A stretch of 32,061 bases of DNA from Ignavibacteriales bacterium. Lineage in GTDB: Bacteria; Bacteroidota; Ignavibacteria; Ignavibacteriales; Ignavibacteriaceae. Every line of letters begins with the position of its first letter. Position 1 is the stretch's first letter. The translations under genes and the position numbers were made by a program. The stretch covers positions 1-32,061 of the forward strand of contig WJMR01000232.1 of the NCBI GenBank assembly GCA_014727845.1, in the 5' to 3' direction. Positions 1 through 8,652 of this stretch are shown in pieces. The notes below the pieces were generated by a model. The model was not told the origin of the DNA. It saw only the letters and a list, made by a program, of their open reading frames with translations, and did not search any database.

Positions 1-884
1 AGCCGCACAAGGGCGTCAACCCCGACGAGGTGGTCGCCATCGGCGCGGCCATCCAAGGCGGCGTGCTCGCGGGCGACGTGAAGGACGTGCTCTTGCTCGA
101 CGTTACGCCGCTCTCGCTCGGCATCGAGACGCTCGGCGGCGTGATGACGAAACTCATCGAGGCGAACACGACCATCCCGACGCGTAAAAGCGAAGTCTTC
201 TCGACCGCGTCGGACAACCAACCCTCGGTCGAGATTCACGTCCTCCAAGGCGAACGACCGATGGCGCAGGATAACCGGACGCTCGGGCGCTTCCACTTGG
301 ACGGTATTCCGCCCGCGCCGCGCGGCGTTCCGCAGGTCGAGGTAACTTTCGATATCGACGCCAACGGCATCCTCAACGTCGCCGCTAAAGATAAGGCGAC
401 GAACAAGGAGCAGAGCATCCGCATCACTTCCTCGAGCGGTTTAAGCGAGGACGAGATCGAGAAGATGAAAACCGAAGCCAAGACCAACGCCGCCGAGGAT
501 AAGAAGAAGAAGGAGCTCGTGGACGCGAAGAACCACGGCGATCAGCTCGTCTTCCAAACGAAAAAGCAAATCGAGGAACTCGGCGACAAGCTCCCCGAGG
601 ACGGGAAGAACCGCCTCGAGACCGAGATCAAGAATCTCGAGGAGGCGCTCAAAACGAACGAGGCCGATAAGATAAAAGCCGCGACCGAGAAGCTGACGCA
701 AGTCTGGAACGACATCTCGCAGACGATCTACCAACAGCAAGGCGCGCAAGGCGACGCGAGCCAACCCGGCGCCGAGCAAGAGCCGCAAGGCGGCGACGGC
801 GCTTCGCAAGAGGAAGGCGACGTGCAAGACGCCTCGTACGAAGTCGTGGACGACGACGAGAAGAAGGACGAGGAGAAAAAATAA
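1..884 (+). CDS. dnaK: Chaperone protein DnaK (Hsp70), 3' portion
   Basis: This is the C-terminal part of the ATP-dependent cytosolic chaperone DnaK; the gene runs off the left edge and whole codons begin at base 3. The first residues ([15 protein letters not shown]) are the end of the nucleotide-binding domain. The conserved linker [16 protein letters not shown] follows, then the beta-sandwich substrate-binding domain ([47 protein letters not shown]), the helical lid, and a disordered Gln/Gly-rich tail. The tail ends in acidic and lysine residues ([15 protein letters not shown]), like the EEVKD-type tails of other DnaKs. A small heat-shock gene begins 24 bases after the stop with a good ribosome-binding site, so the two are probably co-transcribed. 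DnaJ and GrpE are not in the window. Identification is certain; only the 5' end is missing. Confidence 0.98.
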   Translation, partial: PHKGVNPDEVVAIGAAIQGGVLAGDVKDVLLLDVTPLSLGIETLGGVMTKLIEANTTIPTRKSEVFSTASDNQPSVEIHVLQGERPMAQDNRTLGRFHLDGIPPAPRGVPQVEVTFDIDANGILNVAAKDKATNKEQSIRITSSSGLSEDEIEKMKTEAKTNAAEDKKKKELVDAKNHGDQLVFQTKKQIEELGDKLPEDGKNRLETEIKNLEEALKTNEADKIKAATEKLTQVWNDISQTIYQQQGAQGDASQPGAEQEPQGGDGASQEEGDVQDASYEVVDDDEKKDEEKK

Positions 885-908
885 CCGCGCCGAGCGGGAG
901 GTTGAACG

Positions 909-1298
909 ATGGCGAAGGGAACGGAAATCGTCAAATACGCCGGCGGGCGGTCGTGGGAAGAGGCGTTCTTCGCCGACCCCCCGAAGACGCCGCCGGTCAA
1001 CCTCTACGAACGCGAGGACGCGTTTCTCTTGATCGCGACGACGCCGGGCGTCCCGAAGTCGGACGTCCGCGTCGCGGTCGAGGGGGAGGAAATCGTGATT
1101 CGGGGAAGAAACGCCGACGATCTCTCCGAGGTCGAGCCCGTCTTCGAGGAAACGCCCTACGGGAACTTCGCGCGCAGGGTGCGCCTCGGTCGGACGATCG
1201 ACCCGGCGAGAATCGAGGCGTTCTACGACAACGGACGACTCGTCGTCGCGCTCCCCAAGCGTCGCGCGCCCGACGGTTTCGACGTGGAAATCGAATAG
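909..1298 (+). CDS. Small heat shock protein, Hsp20/alpha-crystallin family
   Basis: This is a 129-residue small heat-shock protein, an ATP-independent holdase that would keep unfolding proteins soluble for DnaK. The alpha-crystallin domain spans about residues 30-120: VNLYEREDAFLLIATTPGV, the strand pair EEIVIRGRN, a GNFARRVRLG segment, and the family signature GRLVVALPKR near the C-terminus. The C-terminal extension is very short; VEI close to the end could serve as the I/V-x-I/V oligomerisation motif. The ATG at 909 is preceded by GGGAGG at 896-901. It lies 24 bases downstream of dnaK, and this pairing suggests shared heat-shock expression. Family assignment is firm; the subfamily is not. 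Confidence 0.93.
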   Translation: MAKGTEIVKYAGGRSWEEAFFADPPKTPPVNLYEREDAFLLIATTPGVPKSDVRVAVEGEEIVIRGRNADDLSEVEPVFEETPYGNFARRVRLGRTIDPARIEAFYDNGRLVVALPKRRAPDGFDVEIE

Positions 1299-1389
1299 GC
1301 GCCTATGACGTAATTGTCGGTTTTATTACCTCCCTATTAATTATTGAAGTCTATACTATTTACCACGTATTTATTTTGGAGCGACAACT
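1299..1389 (+). promoter_or_regulatory. AT-rich gap with probable htpG promoter and RBS
   Basis: This 91-base gap is strikingly AT-rich compared with its surroundings, as expected of a promoter. TATACT at 1352-1357 is a good -10-like hexamer, 32 bases before the htpG start, but I see no convincing -35 at the usual distance. A GGAG ribosome-binding site lies at 1378-1381, eight bases before the ATG. I see no CIRCE-type inverted repeat and no clear heat-shock sigma-factor consensus. The exact start site is not determined. Confidence 0.45.
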
Positions 1390-3300
1390 ATGAGCGAACA
1401 AGCAACGGGCGAACGCGTCGCGTTTAAGGCGGAGATTAAGCAACTGTTGGACATCCTCGCCCGCTCGCTTTATTCGAGCCGCGAGATATTCTTACGGGAG
1501 CTGATATCCAACGCCTCCGACGCGCTCGACAAGCTACGATTCGAATCGACGCGCGGCGCCGAGATTAAGGACGCCGACGCGCCCTACGAGATTACCGTCG
1601 GTTTCGATAAGGACGCCCGCACGATTACCATAACGGACACGGGCGTCGGGATGACGAAGGAAGAGCTGATCTCGCAAGTCGGCACCATCGCCAAATCCGG
1701 CGCCGCCGAGTTCGTTAAACGCGTCGAAGCCGAGAACGGCGACGCGAGCTCGGTTATCGGCAAATTCGGCGTCGGGTTCTACTCGGTCTTCATGGTCGCC
1801 GACGAGGCGGAGATCGTTTCCCGATCCTTCAAGCCCGACGCGAAAACCGCGCGGTGGGTCTCCGACGGCGAGGGCGAGTACGAAGTCTTCGAACTCGACG
1901 AGGACCGCCCCCGAGGCACGACCGTCACGCTGAAGCTTAAGGAGGACGCCGAGGAGTTCGCCGATAAGGAGCGACTCTCGGGCGCGATCAAGAAACACTC
2001 GAACTTCATCTCGTTCCCGATCAAGGTCGAGGACGAGCACGTCAACACCGTCGGCGCGCTCTGGCGAGAGCCGAAATCCTCCGTAACTTCGGAGCAGTAT
2101 TCCGAGTTCTACAAGTTCCTCACTTACGACGGCGACGATCCGCTCGAGACGGCGCATGTTTCCGTGGACGCGCCGATTCAGTTCAAGGCGCTCCTCTTCA
2201 TCCCCAAACGCGAGTACGACATCTTCGGGTTGAACCGCGACGATTACGGACTCGACCTCTACGTCCGGCGCGTGCTCATCCAACGCCAAAACAAAGAGCT
2301 GCTTCCGGAATACCTCGCGTTCGTAAAGGGCGTCGTCGATAGCGAAGATCTGCCGCTGAACATCAGCCGCGAGACGCTGCAAGAGAACGTCGTCTTCAAC
2401 AAGATCGCGCAAAACGTAACGACGCACGTTCTGAAGACGCTCGAAAAACTCGCGAAGGACGACGAGAAGAAGTTCGCGGAGTTCTGGCGCGAGCACGGCA
2501 GGGTCTTCAAGCTCGGCTACACCGACTACCCGAACCGCGAGAAGTACGCGAAGCTTCTGCGCTTCAACTCCTCGAAGGCGAAGGACAAGACGGAGCTCGT
2601 TTCGTTGGCCGATTACGTCTCGCGGATGAAGGAGGACCAGAAGGAGATCTACTACTTCGTCGGGCCGAGTCGCGAGGCGATCGACGTCGATCCACGCGTC
2701 GAGATGTTCAAGCGGAAGGACGTGGAGGTGCTGTATCTATACGACCCGATCGACGAGCTGGCGCTTTCCTCGCTTCGGACGTTCGAGGAGAAGGAGCTGA
2801 AGAGCGCCGATCAAGCCGACCCCGCCGAGATCGAGAAGATGCCCGACGCGAACGACGAGGAGACGACGAAAGCCGAGCCGCTATCCGACGACGACGAGTT
2901 GCACTTTAGCTCGCTGGTCGAGAAGATCAAGAAGACGCTCGGCGACCGCGTCGAAGACGTGAAAGTCTCGAAGCGCTTAACGGGCAGCCCCTCGTGCCTC
3001 GTCAACCCCGAGGGCGGGATGTCCGGCTCGATGCAGAAAATCCTCCGCGCGGCGAACAAGGGGATGGCGACGCCGAAGAAGATCTTCGAGATCAACAAGG
3101 ACCACGCGCTCACGCGCAACCTCTTGGCGATCTACAAGAAGAACGAGAACGACGAGTTCTTGACGGAGACGATCGAGCAACTGTTCGACGCGGCGCAATT
3201 GCTCGAGGGTGACCTCGACGACCCGCACGCGCTTGTGACTCGGTTGAACAAGACGTTGGAGAAATCCAGCGGCTGGTATAAGTCGATCACGGAAGGGTAA
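1390..3300 (+). CDS. htpG: Molecular chaperone HtpG (Hsp90)
   Basis: This is the bacterial Hsp90, a cytosolic ATP-dependent homodimeric chaperone. At 636 residues it is full length (E. coli HtpG is 624). The N-terminal GHKL ATPase domain shows SSREIFLRELISNASDALDK with the catalytic Glu and ATP-binding Asn, then ITDTGVGMTKEEL, and the lid segment GKFGVGFYSVFMVADEAE. The middle domain includes LYVRRVLIQ and DLPLNISRETLQEN with the conserved catalytic-loop Arg. The C-terminal dimerisation domain follows a charged linker (around residues 475-500). There is no MEEVD tail, as expected in bacteria. It has its own AT-rich upstream gap and ends just before an intrinsic terminator at 3326-3353, so it is probably a single-gene unit next to dnaK-hsp20. 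Confidence 0.98.
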   Translation: MSEQATGERVAFKAEIKQLLDILARSLYSSREIFLRELISNASDALDKLRFESTRGAEIKDADAPYEITVGFDKDARTITITDTGVGMTKEELISQVGTIAKSGAAEFVKRVEAENGDASSVIGKFGVGFYSVFMVADEAEIVSRSFKPDAKTARWVSDGEGEYEVFELDEDRPRGTTVTLKLKEDAEEFADKERLSGAIKKHSNFISFPIKVEDEHVNTVGALWREPKSSVTSEQYSEFYKFLTYDGDDPLETAHVSVDAPIQFKALLFIPKREYDIFGLNRDDYGLDLYVRRVLIQRQNKELLPEYLAFVKGVVDSEDLPLNISRETLQENVVFNKIAQNVTTHVLKTLEKLAKDDEKKFAEFWREHGRVFKLGYTDYPNREKYAKLLRFNSSKAKDKTELVSLADYVSRMKEDQKEIYYFVGPSREAIDVDPRVEMFKRKDVEVLYLYDPIDELALSSLRTFEEKELKSADQADPAEIEKMPDANDEETTKAEPLSDDDELHFSSLVEKIKKTLGDRVEDVKVSKRLTGSPSCLVNPEGGMSGSMQKILRAANKGMATPKKIFEINKDHALTRNLLAIYKKNENDEFLTETIEQLFDAAQLLEGDLDDPHALVTRLNKTLEKSSGWYKSITEG

Positions 3301-3325
3301 TATATATTAGATAGCGGAACGCGAG

Positions 3326-3353
3326 AAGGCGGGCGATCGAGTCCGCCTTTTTT
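3326..3353 (+). terminator. Intrinsic terminator after htpG
   Basis: A 7-bp perfect stem (AAGGCGG at 3326-3332 with CCGCCTT at 3343-3349) is followed directly by a run of T to 3353. It begins 26 bases after the htpG stop and separates htpG from rpmE2. Confidence 0.85.
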
Positions 3354-3372
3354 GCGGGGTCAATGGCGAAAA

Positions 3373-3452
3373 TTGGTTGCGTCGGAAAGAGAATTTTTAT
3401 ATCTTTCTTGTTCGGTTTCGGAAACAAGAGATTTTCAAAGATAGGCGAAGAC
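3373..3452 (+). promoter_or_regulatory. rpmE2 promoter/leader with stem-loop
   Basis: The region between the htpG terminator and rpmE2 is AT-rich. TTGCGT (3377-3382) and TATATC (3398-3403) are weak -35/-10 candidates with a short 15-base spacer. A stem-loop lies just before the gene: CTTGTT (3407-3412) pairs with AACAAG (3423-3428) and extends outward with three more pairs, one a G-T wobble (3404-3406 with 3429-3431). It could be an mRNA leader structure controlling ribosomal protein synthesis, but that is inference. Confidence 0.35.
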
Positions 3453-3710
3453 ATGAAAAAGGGAATTCATCCGACGTATCAACCGGTGGTGTTTAAGGAT
3501 TTCTCGTGCGATTTCGCGTTCCTAACGAAATCGACGATCAAGACGACCGAAACGATCGAGTGGGAAGACGGCAACACGTATCCGCTGGCGCGCTTGGAGA
3601 TTTCGAGCGGCTCGCATCCGTTCTTCACGGGCAAGCAGATGTTGGTGGATTCGGCGGGTCGAGTCGAGAAATTCCGCAAGAAATACCAGAAGAAACAAGA
3701 CGCCAAGTAA
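3453..3710 (+). CDS. rpmE2: 50S ribosomal protein L31 type B
   Basis: This is an 85-residue large-subunit ribosomal protein. The start [16 protein letters not shown], the central [16 protein letters not shown] and the [20 protein letters not shown] segment are diagnostic of type B L31. It has a single Cys and lacks the CxxC zinc ligands of type A L31, so it is the zinc-independent form. An in-frame upstream ATG at 3363 would add 30 residues unlike any L31 and would run through the leader stem-loop, so I chose the ATG at 3453. The upstream site is weak (AGGCGAAG). It is a single-gene unit bounded by terminators at 3326-3353 and 3750-3778. Confidence 0.95.
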   Translation: MKKGIHPTYQPVVFKDFSCDFAFLTKSTIKTTETIEWEDGNTYPLARLEISSGSHPFFTGKQMLVDSAGRVEKFRKKYQKKQDAK

Positions 3711-3749
3711 GCCGCGCTCGACGCGCGAATCGGCGCCACCGACGATTGA

Positions 3750-3778
3750 AGCCGTTCTCGCGTGGAACGGCTTTTTTA
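3750..3778 (+). terminator. Intrinsic terminator after rpmE2
   Basis: An 8-bp perfect stem (AGCCGTTC at 3750-3757 with GAACGGCT at 3765-3772) with a 7-base loop is followed by a T-run. It lies 40 bases after the rpmE2 stop. The possible upstream GTG start of the next gene (3762) falls inside this hairpin, which argues for the later ATG at 3807. Confidence 0.87.
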
Positions 3779-3806
3779 TTGCACAAAAACCATCGAACCG
3801 CCGAGT

Positions 3807-5192
3807 ATGGCTCACGACGACGAACGGACGACCGAGATCGAGGCGCATCGCGTCCACGACATCTACTCGGGCGTGCGCGGCATCGCCGTTAAGATTCTCA
3901 ATCGCGTCGAGCGCACCGACTCGTACCTCGACAAGCTGCTCGACTACAACATCAAGAACAACGACCTCTCCTCGGCGGATAAGGCGTTCCTCTACGAGCT
4001 GGTGCACGGCGTTGTTCGATGGATGGGGCGGTTGGATTGGATCCTCAGCGGATTCTACAAAGGACAATTCTCGAAGGCGCTGCCCATCCTCAAGAACGCC
4101 CTCCGCGTCGCGCTCTACCAGATAATGTTTTTGGATCGCGTGCCCGAATACGCCGTCGTGAACGAGGCGGTCGAGTTCGTGAAAAAGTTGCACGGCGAAA
4201 AGCCCGGCAACATCACCAACGCGGTGCTGCGGAATATCCTCCGTTCGAAGAACGCGCTCCGCTACCCCTCCCCGAGCGAGAACCTCGTCGGATTTTTCGC
4301 CGCCTACTATTCACACCCCTCGTGGCTCGTGAAACGGTGGATCGCCCGCTACGGCAAGGAGGAAACCGAGGCGCTCCTCCGAGCCAACAACGAGAAGCCG
4401 AAGATGACGCTCCGCGTCAACACGCTTAAATCCACCCCCGACGAGATGGCGAACCTTCTCAACTCCGTGGATTTGGAGCACGATCGCGGCGCGTTTCTCG
4501 ACGAATTTTTTACGCTCCACAACCTCACCAACATCCGCAACTGGGAGTATTTCGAGAAGGGACACTTCACCGTGCAGGACGAGAGCGCGGGATTCGCCGC
4601 TCGCGCGTTGGATCCGAAGCCGGGCATGCGCGTCGTCGATCTCTGCGCCGCGCCCGGCGGTAAGACCTCCCACATCGCCGAGCTTATGCGGAACGAGGGG
4701 AAGATCGTCGCGATCGATCGGTTCGAGGTGCGGATGAACCTTTTGCTCGAGAACATGGGGCGCTTGGGCGTAACGTGCGTCGCGTCGTGGATCGGCGACG
4801 CGCTCGAGTATCCCGAGGCGGAGTTCGATCGCGCGCTGGTGGACGCCCCCTGCTCGGGGTTGGGCACGCTCTCGAAGAAGCCCGAAATCAAGTGGAAGAA
4901 GGACCTGCTGGAAGTACGGCGCTTGAACGATCTCCAGTTGGCGTTGCTGAACAAAGCCGCGTCGATGATCAAGCCCGACGGCGCGGTCGTCTATAGCACG
5001 TGCACGACCGAGCCGGAGGAGAACGAGAACATCGTTCGCCGCTTCCTCGCCGAGCGCCCGGAGTTCCGACTGGTTCCGCTCTCCGAAACGTTCGACGCCG
5101 CGACGATAACCCCTTCGGGATGCGTGCAAACCCTGCCAAACCGCCATGGCGTGGACGGCGCTTTTGTTGCTAAATTTGAAAAAATACGGTAA
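3807..5192 (+). CDS. rsmB: 16S rRNA (cytosine-967-C5)-methyltransferase RsmB
   Basis: This cytosolic SAM-dependent methyltransferase makes 5-methylcytosine in 16S rRNA. The 461-residue protein has an N-terminal NusB-like RNA-binding domain (about residues 18-150: GIAVKILNRVERTDSYLDK, PEYAVVNEAVEFVKK) and a C-terminal Rossmann methyltransferase domain. Motif I is VDLCAAPGGKTSH. The two catalytic cysteines are Cys349 in DAPCSGLGT and the nucleophile Cys399 in YSTCTTEPEENE. The start at 3807 is chosen because the longer GTG option at 3762 lies inside the rpmE2 terminator hairpin; neither has a clear Shine-Dalgarno. It opens a long co-directional run through rodZ and ligA. Family and likely C967 specificity are well supported by the NusB fusion. 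Confidence 0.93.
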   Translation: MAHDDERTTEIEAHRVHDIYSGVRGIAVKILNRVERTDSYLDKLLDYNIKNNDLSSADKAFLYELVHGVVRWMGRLDWILSGFYKGQFSKALPILKNALRVALYQIMFLDRVPEYAVVNEAVEFVKKLHGEKPGNITNAVLRNILRSKNALRYPSPSENLVGFFAAYYSHPSWLVKRWIARYGKEETEALLRANNEKPKMTLRVNTLKSTPDEMANLLNSVDLEHDRGAFLDEFFTLHNLTNIRNWEYFEKGHFTVQDESAGFAARALDPKPGMRVVDLCAAPGGKTSHIAELMRNEGKIVAIDRFEVRMNLLLENMGRLGVTCVASWIGDALEYPEAEFDRALVDAPCSGLGTLSKKPEIKWKKDLLEVRRLNDLQLALLNKAASMIKPDGAVVYSTCTTEPEENENIVRRFLAERPEFRLVPLSETFDAATITPSGCVQTLPNRHGVDGAFVAKFEKIR

Positions 5193-5251
5193 TTTTTATT
5201 TTTCAATAGCGGCGCGCGGAAACGCCGCGTCAACAATTCGGAAGCCCCAAC

Positions 5252-6091
5252 ATGAACTCGCACCTCCAAGAACTCGGCGAAGAACTTAAGCAAGCGCGCG
5301 AGCGTTCCGAGCTGACGCTCCAACAGATTTCCTCGAAGATCCGCATCGATCCAAAATTCGTCGAGAAGATGGAATCCGGCGAATTCGACTTCCTCCCCGA
5401 CATTTACGTAGCCGCCTTCGTCAAGGAGTTGGCGCGGCTCTACGAGATGAACGAAGAGTTGACCGTTAAGCGCTACAAGGCGGCGAGGGCGGGTAAGGCG
5501 CTCGATCAAATGGAACAAGAGGAAGCCGAGCGTAAAAAAGCCGAGCGCGAACAGGACGAGCAAGAGAGCGAGAGCGGCGAGAAAAAAGTCGTCGGGGACG
5601 ATTCGGACTTCGACGAACACGATTTCTATCAGTCCCGCGCCAAGCAAGCCGCCCGCAACCGGATGGCGATGATCGGCGGGCTCGTCGCCGTCGTCGCGTT
5701 TATCGTCGTTTACTACGTCTTTATCAAACCCGACGACGACGTGATCGTTAAGGAACCCGCCATCGAGGATATCGTCGAGGATAAGCGCGAGCGCTACCGA
5801 ACCGATTCGGACGGCGCGGCGATTTCCGACTCGATGACGCTCGCGCTCGACGTTCGCGAGCGGAGCTGGGTGGCGGTGGTCGAAGACGACGGACGACCGA
5901 TCGATTTGACGTTCGATCGGAACTTCACCTACGAGTATAAGGCGCTTCGAAAATTCCGCCTCACCACGAACAACGCCCCGGGCATCCGCTTGACGCTCGA
6001 CGGCGAACGGATCGATCTGCCCGTTAATTCGAGAGGCAACGCCGCCTTCGAAATCGACCGCGAAGGCGTCGAACGCGTGGACGTCGAATAG
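5252..6091 (+). CDS. RodZ-like helix-turn-helix membrane protein
   Basis: This is a 279-residue bitopic inner-membrane protein of the RodZ type, which links MreB filaments to the cell-wall elongation machinery. An N-terminal Cro/CI-like helix-turn-helix (residues 5-75; LGEELKQARERSELTLQQIS, then a DFLPDIYVAAFVKELARLY segment) is the signature of this family. A highly charged linker (about 85-135) leads to one transmembrane helix (138-158) and a periplasmic beta-rich domain matching DUF4115 (about 195-279; RSWVAVVEDDGR, IRLTLDGERIDLPVN). It lies 59 bases after rsmB and 11 bases before ligA. TAAATTTG at 5171-5178 resembles the Bacteroidota -7 element but lacks an obvious partner. MreB is not in the window, so the shape role is inferred from architecture. 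Confidence 0.82.
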   Translation: MNSHLQELGEELKQARERSELTLQQISSKIRIDPKFVEKMESGEFDFLPDIYVAAFVKELARLYEMNEELTVKRYKAARAGKALDQMEQEEAERKKAEREQDEQESESGEKKVVGDDSDFDEHDFYQSRAKQAARNRMAMIGGLVAVVAFIVVYYVFIKPDDDVIVKEPAIEDIVEDKRERYRTDSDGAAISDSMTLALDVRERSWVAVVEDDGRPIDLTFDRNFTYEYKALRKFRLTTNNAPGIRLTLDGERIDLPVNSRGNAAFEIDREGVERVDVE

Positions 6092-6102
6092 CCGGACGGC
6101 TT

Positions 6103-8127
6103 ATGGGAGAAGACCTCGCCAAGCGCGCCGAGGAACTGCGCGAGAAAATCGACGAGTACGACTACCACTACTACGTCCTCAACGATCCGCTCGTTTCCGA
6201 CAAGGAATACGACAAGCTCTTCCAAGAACTCGAGAAGATCGAAGAGGAGCGCCCGGAACTCCGAACCCCCGACTCCCCCACCCAACGCGTCGGCGACGAC
6301 CTCACGGAAGAATTCCCGACCGTCGAGCACGACGAGCCGATGCTCAGTCTCCAAAACTCCTACAACCGAGGGGAACTCGAGGACTTCGACCGCCGCGCGC
6401 GCGAAGGATTGGACGGCGAGGAGCCGGAGTACGTCGTCGAGTATAAGATCGACGGCGCGTCCATTTCCCTCCGCTACGAGAACGGCAAGCTAACGAGCGC
6501 CGCCACGCGGGGCGACGGGAAACGCGGCGACGACGTCCTCCCCAACGCCCGCGTCGTCCGCGCCGTTCCCCTCTCTTTCGACGCGCCGAAGGGCTACGAA
6601 CGGGTGGAGATCCGAGGAGAGATTTTTATGCCGATCCGGGCGTTCGAGGAACTTAATCGCGAGCGAGAACGAGCGGGCGAGAAACCGTTCGCCAATCCGC
6701 GCAACGCCGCCGCCGGAACGCTGAAACTCCACGATCCGAGAATAGCCGCCAAGCGCGGTCTCTCTATCTTCGTCTATCAGATCGTCGGCGCCCCCGCCGA
6801 GCTCGGCGACCACCAAGCCGCGCTCCGCAAACTCGAAGCGTTCCGCTTCAAGGTGACGGAGAATTACCGCCTTTGTAATAACGTCGCCGAAGCGCTCGAG
6901 CATGTCGAGCGGTTGGAGGCGCGCCGCGACGAGCTCGACTACGAAGTGGACGGGGCGGTGATCAAGATTAACGACTATCGGATGCGCGCAAAACTCGGCG
7001 CCGTCTCGCGCTCCCCGCGGTGGGCGATCGCCTATAAATTCGAGGCGAAGCAAGCGACGACGACGCTCGAACGCGTGACGTGGCAGGTGGGACGCACCGG
7101 CGCCGTCACGCCCGTCGCCGAACTCGAGCCCGTGCGGTTGGCGGGATCGACGGTGAGCCGCGCGACGCTCCACAACTACGACGAGATTACGCGGAAGGAC
7201 GTTCGCGAGGGAGACCGCGTAACGGTGGAGAAAGGCGGCGACGTGATTCCGAAAATCGTCGCGCCGATCGAACGCGTCCGCGACGGCTCCGAGAAGGAAA
7301 TCCGACCGCCGAAGTCGTGCCCTTCCTGCGGCGACGAGCTTACCCGACAGGAAGACGAGGTCGGGCTCTACTGCGTGAACGCCGAGTGTCCGGCGCAGAA
7401 GAAGGCGCGACTCCGGCATTTCGCCTCGCGCGGGGCGATGGACGTCGAGGGGTTGGGCGAGGCGGTCGTCGAGACGTTCGTGGAGGCGGGCTTGCTCTCG
7501 AACTTCGCGGACGTGTACGACCTTCGCGAGCGCGCCGAGGAGATCGAGGCGCTCGAGGGCTTCGGCGAGAAGAGCGTCCGCAATTTGCTCGACGCTATCG
7601 AGGAGAGCAAACGCCGTCCGTTCGAGCGCGTACTCTACGCCTTGGGCGTCCGCTTCGTCGGCGAGTCGGCGGCGCAAACGTTGGCGAGAACGTTCGGCGA
7701 CGTCGGCGCGTTGGCGAACGCGACGGTGGATGAGTTGCAAGAGGCGCCCGACGTCGGTCCGCGCATCGCGACGAGCGTCCGAACGTTTTTCGAGGACGCG
7801 CGGAACCTCGCGCTTATCGAGCGTCTGAAGAAGGCGGGCTTGCGATTCGAGTCGGAAGCCGACAAAACGCCCGAGCCGGGCGAGAATTTTTTCGCGGGCA
7901 AAAAGTTCGTCCTCACGGGATCGCTCGAACGCCACTCCCGAACCGAGGCGAAGAAACGCATCGAACGTCTGGGCGGCAAAGTCGTCTCCGCCGTGAGCGG
8001 CGCGACCGACGCGGTTATCGCGGGCGCCGACCCGGGATCGAAACTGGACGCGGCGAAGAAGAAAAACGTCGCCGTCGTATCCGAAGAAGAATTTTACCGT
8101 AAGCTGAAGGAAGCCGACGCCGAATGA
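6103..8127 (+). CDS. ligA: NAD-dependent DNA ligase LigA
   Basis: This is the NAD+-dependent ligase that seals nicks in replication and repair; 674 residues is normal (E. coli 671). The NAD-binding Ia domain starts the protein (YDYHYYVLNDPLVSDKEYD). The adenylation domain carries the catalytic Lys115 in EYKIDGAS, then RGDGKRGDDV and EIRGEIFMP. An OB fold follows, then a Cys4 zinc finger (Cys406, 409, 424, 429), helix-hairpin-helix repeats, and a C-terminal BRCT domain (about 598-670; GKKFVLTGSLERHSRTEAKK). All expected parts are present. It follows the rodZ-like gene by 11 bases, and its stop overlaps the next start (ATGA at 8124), so the genes are translationally coupled. Confidence 0.98.
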   Translation: MGEDLAKRAEELREKIDEYDYHYYVLNDPLVSDKEYDKLFQELEKIEEERPELRTPDSPTQRVGDDLTEEFPTVEHDEPMLSLQNSYNRGELEDFDRRAREGLDGEEPEYVVEYKIDGASISLRYENGKLTSAATRGDGKRGDDVLPNARVVRAVPLSFDAPKGYERVEIRGEIFMPIRAFEELNRERERAGEKPFANPRNAAAGTLKLHDPRIAAKRGLSIFVYQIVGAPAELGDHQAALRKLEAFRFKVTENYRLCNNVAEALEHVERLEARRDELDYEVDGAVIKINDYRMRAKLGAVSRSPRWAIAYKFEAKQATTTLERVTWQVGRTGAVTPVAELEPVRLAGSTVSRATLHNYDEITRKDVREGDRVTVEKGGDVIPKIVAPIERVRDGSEKEIRPPKSCPSCGDELTRQEDEVGLYCVNAECPAQKKARLRHFASRGAMDVEGLGEAVVETFVEAGLLSNFADVYDLRERAEEIEALEGFGEKSVRNLLDAIEESKRRPFERVLYALGVRFVGESAAQTLARTFGDVGALANATVDELQEAPDVGPRIATSVRTFFEDARNLALIERLKKAGLRFESEADKTPEPGENFFAGKKFVLTGSLERHSRTEAKKRIERLGGKVVSAVSGATDAVIAGADPGSKLDAAKKKNVAVVSEEEFYRKLKEADAE

Positions 8128-8651
8128 TTTCGTGGCTAAGAAACGCAAACCTGTATTTCATCCGCAAACAGTTGCGCCGCCGAGACGACAAGACGCGCAA
8201 ATTCAACGACGCGTTCAAGTCGGCGAAAACGTTCTTCGTCGTGCTTCCGCAAAACGCCGACGATTTCAAGAGCGCGCTCGGCGTGGTCGATCGCCTGCTC
8301 GAACGCGGGAAGAAAGTAACCGTCTTGCTCGACGCGGAGTTGACGAGCTTGATGCCGATGGCGCCGACGGTCGTCGTCGAGAAATACGACGAGGAGGACG
8401 TCTCGCGTCTCAAGCTCCCCGCTTCGGACTTTCGCCAAAGGATTCGTATCTTGACGTTCGACGTGGTCATCGATCTTAATCGCGAAGAGAACCAATTTTG
8501 CGCGTTGTGCGCCGCGTCGCCGCGCGCCGCGCTCCGCATCGGGTTCGCGAAGCCGGGCGCGGACGAGTACTTCGAGATGCAAATCGACGTGAAGAACAGG
8601 GACGCCGCGGGCGCCTACGCCGAACTCACCAGAGTGTTGGAAATGTTCTGA
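8124..8651 (+). CDS. Small protein resembling half of a GT9-type glycosyltransferase
   Basis: This 175-residue protein is one I cannot name with certainty. It has a basic N-terminus (FIRKQLRRRDDKTRK). A Rossmann-like alternation follows: AKTFFVVLPQNADD, LERGKKVTVLLDAEL, then ILTFDVVIDLNREENQFCA and AALRIGFAKPGADEYFEMQI. The FDVVIDLN...RIGF combination resembles the N-terminal half of heptosyltransferase-like (GT9) enzymes, but the sugar-nucleotide-binding C-terminal half is absent and the protein simply ends. Short proteins of this sort occur in Bacteroidota-like genomes without known function. No signal peptide or membrane segment is visible. It starts inside the ligA stop (ATGA) and ends one base before the STAS gene. 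The coding call is strong; the fold call is tentative. Confidence 0.75.
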   Translation: MISWLRNANLYFIRKQLRRRDDKTRKFNDAFKSAKTFFVVLPQNADDFKSALGVVDRLLERGKKVTVLLDAELTSLMPMAPTVVVEKYDEEDVSRLKLPASDFRQRIRILTFDVVIDLNREENQFCALCAASPRAALRIGFAKPGADEYFEMQIDVKNRDAAGAYAELTRVLEMF

Positions 8652-8652
8652 T

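Noticed and set aside
3363-3452. N-terminally extended form of L31
   Set aside because: The extra residues do not resemble L31 and would be read through the leader stem-loop; the ATG at 3453 gives the normal 85 residues.
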